A stretch of 5,069 nucleotides of DNA. It comes from Deltaproteobacteria bacterium (GTDB taxonomy: Bacteria > Desulfobacterota > Binatia > UBA9968). Shown here piece after piece: positions 1-5,069 of the stretch (position 1 is its first letter; each line of letters opens with the position of its first letter). Location of the stretch: NCBI GenBank assembly GCA_005878685.1, contig VBLN01000152.1, positions 1 to 5,069 of the forward strand, read 5' to 3'. The notes beneath the pieces were generated by a model. That model saw only the letters and a program-made list of their open reading frames with translations, did not search any database and had not been told where the DNA came from. The position numbers and the translations under genes were made by a program.

Positions 1-564
1 AGCTGTGCCCTTGCTCGCGTCTTTAAGATTATAGTTGGTATCGATTCGAAAATCCTTTTGTCCAATTTGGAGTTTCGATACCCATATAAAATTCAGAGCT
101 GGCGTCTTACCGCTATTTTCTCCCGTTATATCAACGCGGAATTTTTTTTCAGGCGTGAAGTTACTAATGGTAATATCCTTTATAGTCATATACGGCCTCA
201 TAGTCATGCGAAACGACACATCGTTAGATTTCAAAGTGGTATCGGCTATATCGGCGGCTCTTTTAGCTTGGTCCGCGCTTTTTACAGAGGCATCAGTGCT
301 TCGACGCATCTCACCCCATTGCCGATAGGCAACCCAACCATAAAATACGACCGCGATAAGCGTGAGGATTTCGACTCCAAATCTCAGTTTATTAAGTCGG
401 TGTTCTTTGTTTTTCTCGGTATTACAGGAATTTCCGTTGGTTGGTGGAATGTCAGATTTGGGCAGTATTTTTGGTGCGGATTGATTATTAGTTTGTTTGG
501 ATGTCTCACTCTCGTTTACGGGTTCAACGAGATTTGGCTTTCGGGGTTCCCTTTCTGATGCCAT
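1..564 (-). CDS. Membrane-anchored protein of unknown function, partial (C-terminus off left edge)
   Basis: Read on the minus strand, an open frame runs from ATG at 564-562 to the left edge with no stop: 188 codons, C-terminus missing. Residues 1-55 are hydrophilic and rich in Asn, Pro, Lys, Ser and Glu, so probably disordered. Residues about 62-82 form one hydrophobic helix ending in aromatic and basic residues (FYGWVAYRQW). Residues 83-115 are an Ala/Ser/Lys/Asp helical stretch (MRRSTDASVKSADQAKRAAD) suited to a coiled-coil stalk. A soluble beta-like part follows from about RPYMTIKDI (123-131), including ENSGKTPALNF (149-159). This layout is a recurring one among uncharacterised bacterial proteins; I know of no assigned function. 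The N-terminus lacks a signal peptide, and the basic residues just after the helix leave topology uncertain. An in-frame TAA (576-574) lies four codons upstream, which fixes 564 as the first ATG. No good Shine-Dalgarno is seen. Composition is AT-rich compared with gltB. The plus-strand frames over this stretch look like shadows, lacking comparable domain logic. Confidence 0.85.
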   Translation of the reverse strand, partial: MASEREPRKPNLVEPVNESETSKQTNNQSAPKILPKSDIPPTNGNSCNTEKNKEHRLNKLRFGVEILTLIAVVFYGWVAYRQWGEMRRSTDASVKSADQAKRAADIADTTLKSNDVSFRMTMRPYMTIKDITISNFTPEKKFRVDITGENSGKTPALNFIWVSKLQIGQKDFRIDTNYNLKDASKGTA

Positions 565-572
565 GTCTTTTC

Positions 573-600
573 TTTATACAACGTTTAGAAGTAAAGCCAA
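573..600 (-). promoter_or_regulatory. Candidate sigma-70 promoter of the minus-strand membrane protein, near-leaderless
   Basis: On the minus strand, TTGGCT (600-595, 4 of 6 to the -35 consensus) is followed after 16 bp by TATAAA (578-573, 5 of 6 to the -10 consensus). The expected start of transcription is about 566, only two bases before the ATG at 564. That agrees with the absence of a convincing Shine-Dalgarno between 565 and 580. It is a consensus match only; a promoter farther upstream is not excluded. Confidence 0.45.
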
Positions 601-687
601 CTTTTTTCAGGATCAGCGGTGCCAGAGCTTCTTATTGCTACACTTAGGGCACAGTACAACCTTCCGGGCCACCGTTTGCTGACCAGA
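585..687 (-). pseudogene. Possible decayed zinc-ribbon coding remnant
   Basis: On the minus strand, the frame 687-613 (bounded by TAA at 690-688 and TGA at 615-613) encodes a peptide ending ARKVVLCPKCSNKKLWHR. The CPKC knuckle, followed by basic residues and Trp, looks like the first half of a zinc ribbon as found in transposases and small regulators. If one base is skipped near 616-618, the next frame continues ADPEKSWLYF and then stops at TAA (587-585); the Asp-Pro...Trp-x-Tyr-Phe spacing is what often leads into the second CxxC pair, which is absent. No strong start or ribosome-binding site is visible, only a possible GTG at 672-670. A chance match in a short frame is quite possible. The stretch also overlaps the -35 box of the neighbouring minus-strand gene. 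Confidence 0.2.
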
Positions 688-709
688 TTAGCTTTGCATG
701 CCTCTTCGG

Positions 710-736
710 TCGACAACCTAGCCAACGGTTGATCGA
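710..736. repeat. Imperfect inverted repeat (hairpin) in the divergent intergenic region
   Basis: TCGA-CAACC (710-718) pairs with GGTTG-A-TCGA (727-736), giving nine base pairs with a single bulged A at 732 and an 8-base loop. No T-tract follows on either side, so it does not look like an intrinsic terminator. It lies between the two divergent promoters and could be an operator or a chance structure. Confidence 0.3.
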
Positions 737-775
737 GGGCTTGGTGTCACAGCATATACTACCCCCCCAAAAGAC

Positions 776-805
776 TTGACATATATATCGATATGAGATA
801 AGAAT
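776..805 (+). promoter_or_regulatory. Candidate sigma-70 promoter of the Lrp/AsnC-family gene
   Basis: A perfect -35 hexamer TTGACA (776-781) is followed after 18 bp by AAGAAT (800-805, 4 of 6 to the -10 consensus); GATAAG (797-802) with a 15-bp spacer is the alternative. Transcription would start near 812, leaving a leader of roughly 25 bases before the ATG at 837. A tract of seven C's (762-768) sits just upstream of the -35. A second weak possibility is TATACT at 755-760, which lacks a well-spaced -35. Confidence 0.5.
785..794. promoter_or_regulatory. Palindrome inside the lrp promoter spacer, possible operator
   Basis: ATATCGATAT is a perfect 10-bp palindrome lying between the -35 and -10 boxes of the candidate promoter of the Lrp/AsnC gene. 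A protein bound there would block RNA polymerase, and Lrp/AsnC proteins very often repress their own gene. The core TCGATAT recurs at 1383-1389 in the gap before gltB. AT-rich palindromes of this size are common by chance, so the operator call is tentative. Confidence 0.25.
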
Positions 806-836
806 CTTAGGTTATAGGGGTTAAAATCCTGAGAAG

Positions 837-1361
837 ATGAACTCTATAGACCTAATAGATTTAAAGATCCTATCCATCCTTCAAAGTAACGGGCGATGCC
901 ATCTGGCTGAAATAGCTAAGGAAGTGGATCTATCGTCGCCGGCGGTAATGGAGAGGGTCAGGAAACTTGAGGCGCAAGGCGTCATCAAGAGTTATCAAGC
1001 TGTCCTCGATGCCAGAAAGATAGGTAAAGATGTCACCGCCTTCATTGGCGTTTCAGTTGACCACCAACGGCATATTGAGGCGTTCGCGTCACATATGATG
1101 GGACAGCATGACGTGCTCGAATGCCATCACGTAACAGGAGATGAGAGCTTTATTCTAAAGGTCAAAACTGCCAACACCGATTCCCTGGAAAAACTACTAG
1201 CAGAGATCCGTTCTATAGAGGGAGTAACAGGAACGATAACGAAGGTGGTTCTTTCGACTCCCAAGGAGAGTCAGAGGTTAGAATTCGATAATGGACTCGC
1301 AGAGGGTTCAGGGAGAAAGAAGATAAAAGCTAACGGGAAGAGGTCGATTCCGCAAATTTAA
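837..1361 (+). CDS. Lrp/AsnC-family transcriptional regulator
   Basis: Complete 174-residue cytoplasmic DNA-binding protein. Residues 5-58 form the winged helix-turn-helix: IDLKILSILQSNGR opens it, LAEIAKEVDLSSPAVMERVRKLE (23-45) is the helix-turn-helix, and QGVIKSYQAVLD closes the wing. Residues about 66-141 are the RAM (effector-binding, oligomerising) domain, with VTGDESFILKV (99-109) matching the turn that binds amino acids in this family. Family members bind small metabolites, usually amino acids, and act as dimers to octamers. The body is typical in length (about 150), but residues 145-174 add a tail with a basic cluster (GRKKIKANGKR). The ATG at 837 is the only sensible start: TAA at 822-824 is in frame just upstream, and the N-terminus aligns with the family. 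The GAGAAG at 831-836 abuts the ATG, so translation initiation may be weak. The gene is divergent from the membrane protein and 111 bp upstream of gltB in the same direction. It is AT-rich with many ATA, CTA and TTA codons, unlike gltB. The exact effector and subfamily cannot be told from sequence. Confidence 0.95.
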   Translation: MNSIDLIDLKILSILQSNGRCHLAEIAKEVDLSSPAVMERVRKLEAQGVIKSYQAVLDARKIGKDVTAFIGVSVDHQRHIEAFASHMMGQHDVLECHHVTGDESFILKVKTANTDSLEKLLAEIRSIEGVTGTITKVVLSTPKESQRLEFDNGLAEGSGRKKIKANGKRSIPQI

Positions 1362-1381
1362 TATTGACGTAAAGTAAATTT
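1354..1381. repeat. AT-rich inverted repeat flanking a -35-like box, possible Lrp-type operator
   Basis: AAATTTA (1354-1360) and its exact reverse complement TAAATTT (1375-1381) are separated by 14 bases and centred 21 bp apart, two helical turns. The left arm overlaps the stop codon of the Lrp/AsnC gene, and the pair brackets TTGACG (1364-1369). An outer pair GCAAAT (1352-1357) and ATTTGC (1388-1393) is also present. Lrp-family proteins prefer AT-rich sites phased by helical turns, so this is a reasonable place for the regulator to act on gltB. No binding is shown by the sequence itself. Confidence 0.35.
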
Positions 1382-1392
1382 CTCGATATTTG
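1364..1392 (+). promoter_or_regulatory. Candidate sigma-70 promoter for gltB
   Basis: TTGACG (1364-1369, 5 of 6 to the -35 consensus) is followed after 17 bp by TATTTG (1387-1392, only 3 of 6), or after 15 bp by GATATT (1385-1390, 4 of 6). Transcription would begin near 1397-1399, precisely at the 5' arm of the hairpin at 1398-1440. The -10 is weak, which would suit an activator-dependent promoter. It lies immediately downstream of the Lrp/AsnC stop codon. Confidence 0.35.
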
Positions 1393-1397
1393 CTAGT

Positions 1398-1446
1398 GGT
1401 CTGCCGTAGATTACCTACGCTTTGAAAGTCGGACGGCACCTTTTTT
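1398..1446 (+). terminator. Hairpin plus T6: intrinsic terminator of the lrp-like gene or attenuator of gltB
   Basis: GG..TGCCGT (1398-1407) pairs with ACGGCA.CC (1433-1440): a six-pair GC-rich stem, two further G-C pairs beyond a two-base bulge, and a long loop of 25 bases, followed directly by six T's (1441-1446). An alternative hairpin, CGTAG (1405-1409) with CTACG (1415-1419) and a five-base loop, uses part of the same 5' arm and is mutually exclusive with it. The long loop weakens the case for an efficient terminator. Its position only 26 bases before the gltB ATG means it lies in the leader of any transcript started upstream. Confidence 0.45.
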
Positions 1447-1449
1447 GTA
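1434..1449 (+). promoter_or_regulatory. Imperfect sigma-54-like element upstream of gltB
   Basis: CGGCAC (1434-1439), five bases, then TTGTA (1445-1449) matches 9 of 11 fixed positions of TGGCAC-N5-TTGCA with correct -24/-12 spacing. The GG pair is intact, but the -12 element reads GT instead of GC, a position that is nearly invariant. Transcription would start near 1460, at the Shine-Dalgarno itself, leaving a leader of about 13 bases. The same bases form the 3' arm and T-tract of the hairpin, so the match could be incidental. Confidence 0.2.
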
Positions 1450-1459
1450 CCGCATTGCC

Positions 1460-1465
1460 GAAGGA
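1460..1465 (+). promoter_or_regulatory. Ribosome-binding site that decides the gltB start
   Basis: GAAGGA (1460-1465) lies seven bases before the ATG at 1473 and only one base before the in-frame ATG at 1467. The spacing favours 1473; the two choices differ by two residues (Met-Asn) at the N-terminus, which are removed with the propeptide anyway. Confidence 0.7.
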
Positions 1466-1472
1466 TATGAAC

Positions 1473-5069
<3,597 letters not shown>

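Noticed and set aside
142..149. Run of eight T's (eight A's in the minus-strand gene), possible phase-variation tract
   Set aside because: The frame continues across it into ENSGKTPALNF, and a single A8 run in AT-rich DNA is not evidence of switching.
35..558. Two overlapping plus-strand frames near the left edge
   Set aside because: The minus strand gives a coherent protein with disordered, membrane, stalk and domain parts; the plus frames are rich in unusual aromatic runs and lack start signals.
762..768. Seven-C homopolymer upstream of the regulator promoter
   Set aside because: It could alter spacing of upstream elements but lies outside the -35/-10 pair, and nothing else supports a switch.
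565..836. Search for a tRNA, small RNA or CRISPR repeat in the divergent gap
   Set aside because: No cloverleaf, no regularly spaced repeats and no hairpin followed by a T-tract were found.

Overview
The window holds three genes and two intergenic regions. It reads like a chromosomal segment of a free-living, Gram-negative-type bacterium with about 58-65% GC in its core genes. The glutamate synthase resembles those of environmental lineages such as Nitrospirota, NC10 or Proteobacteria, but I cannot fix the taxon from the sequence alone.

Left part (1-564, minus strand): a partial, fairly AT-rich gene runs off the left edge. It encodes a membrane-anchored protein of unknown function, with a disordered N-terminus, one transmembrane helix, a short helical stalk and the start of a soluble domain. 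Its best promoter lies so close to the ATG that the mRNA would be almost leaderless.

Divergent intergenic region (565-836, 272 bp): it separates that gene from a regulator read in the opposite direction. It holds the minus-strand promoter, a possible decayed half zinc ribbon on the minus strand, an imperfect hairpin (710-736), a seven-C tract (762-768), and a strong -35 (TTGACA) with a palindrome in the spacer of the regulator's promoter.

Regulator (837-1361, plus): a complete Lrp/AsnC-family transcription factor with a basic C-terminal tail beyond the usual domain boundary.

Regulator-gltB gap (1362-1472, 111 bp): dense with signals. There is an AT-rich inverted repeat around a TTGACG -35-like box, a hairpin followed by six T's, and an imperfect sigma-54-like element, all just before a clear Shine-Dalgarno. 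The T-tract ends 20 bp before the ribosome-binding site and start region can be accommodated, so a promoter for the next gene must lie upstream of the hairpin, overlap it, or come from readthrough.

Right part (1473-5069, plus): the first 1199 codons of gltB, the large (alpha) subunit of glutamate synthase. It includes the full glutamine amidotransferase domain, the central domain, and the FMN / iron-sulfur synthase domain with its three cluster cysteines. The C-terminal beta-helix domain lies beyond the window.

Together, the Lrp-like regulator and gltB suggest a local nitrogen or amino-acid control unit: E. coli Lrp is a known activator of gltBD, and Lrp-family genes commonly regulate themselves and a neighbour. 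That link is inference here. Base composition shifts from about 40% GC in hand-counted lines of the first two genes to about 58-67% in gltB, with the change falling in the 1362-1472 gap. I see no new defence system, CRISPR array, RNA gene or intact mobile element.
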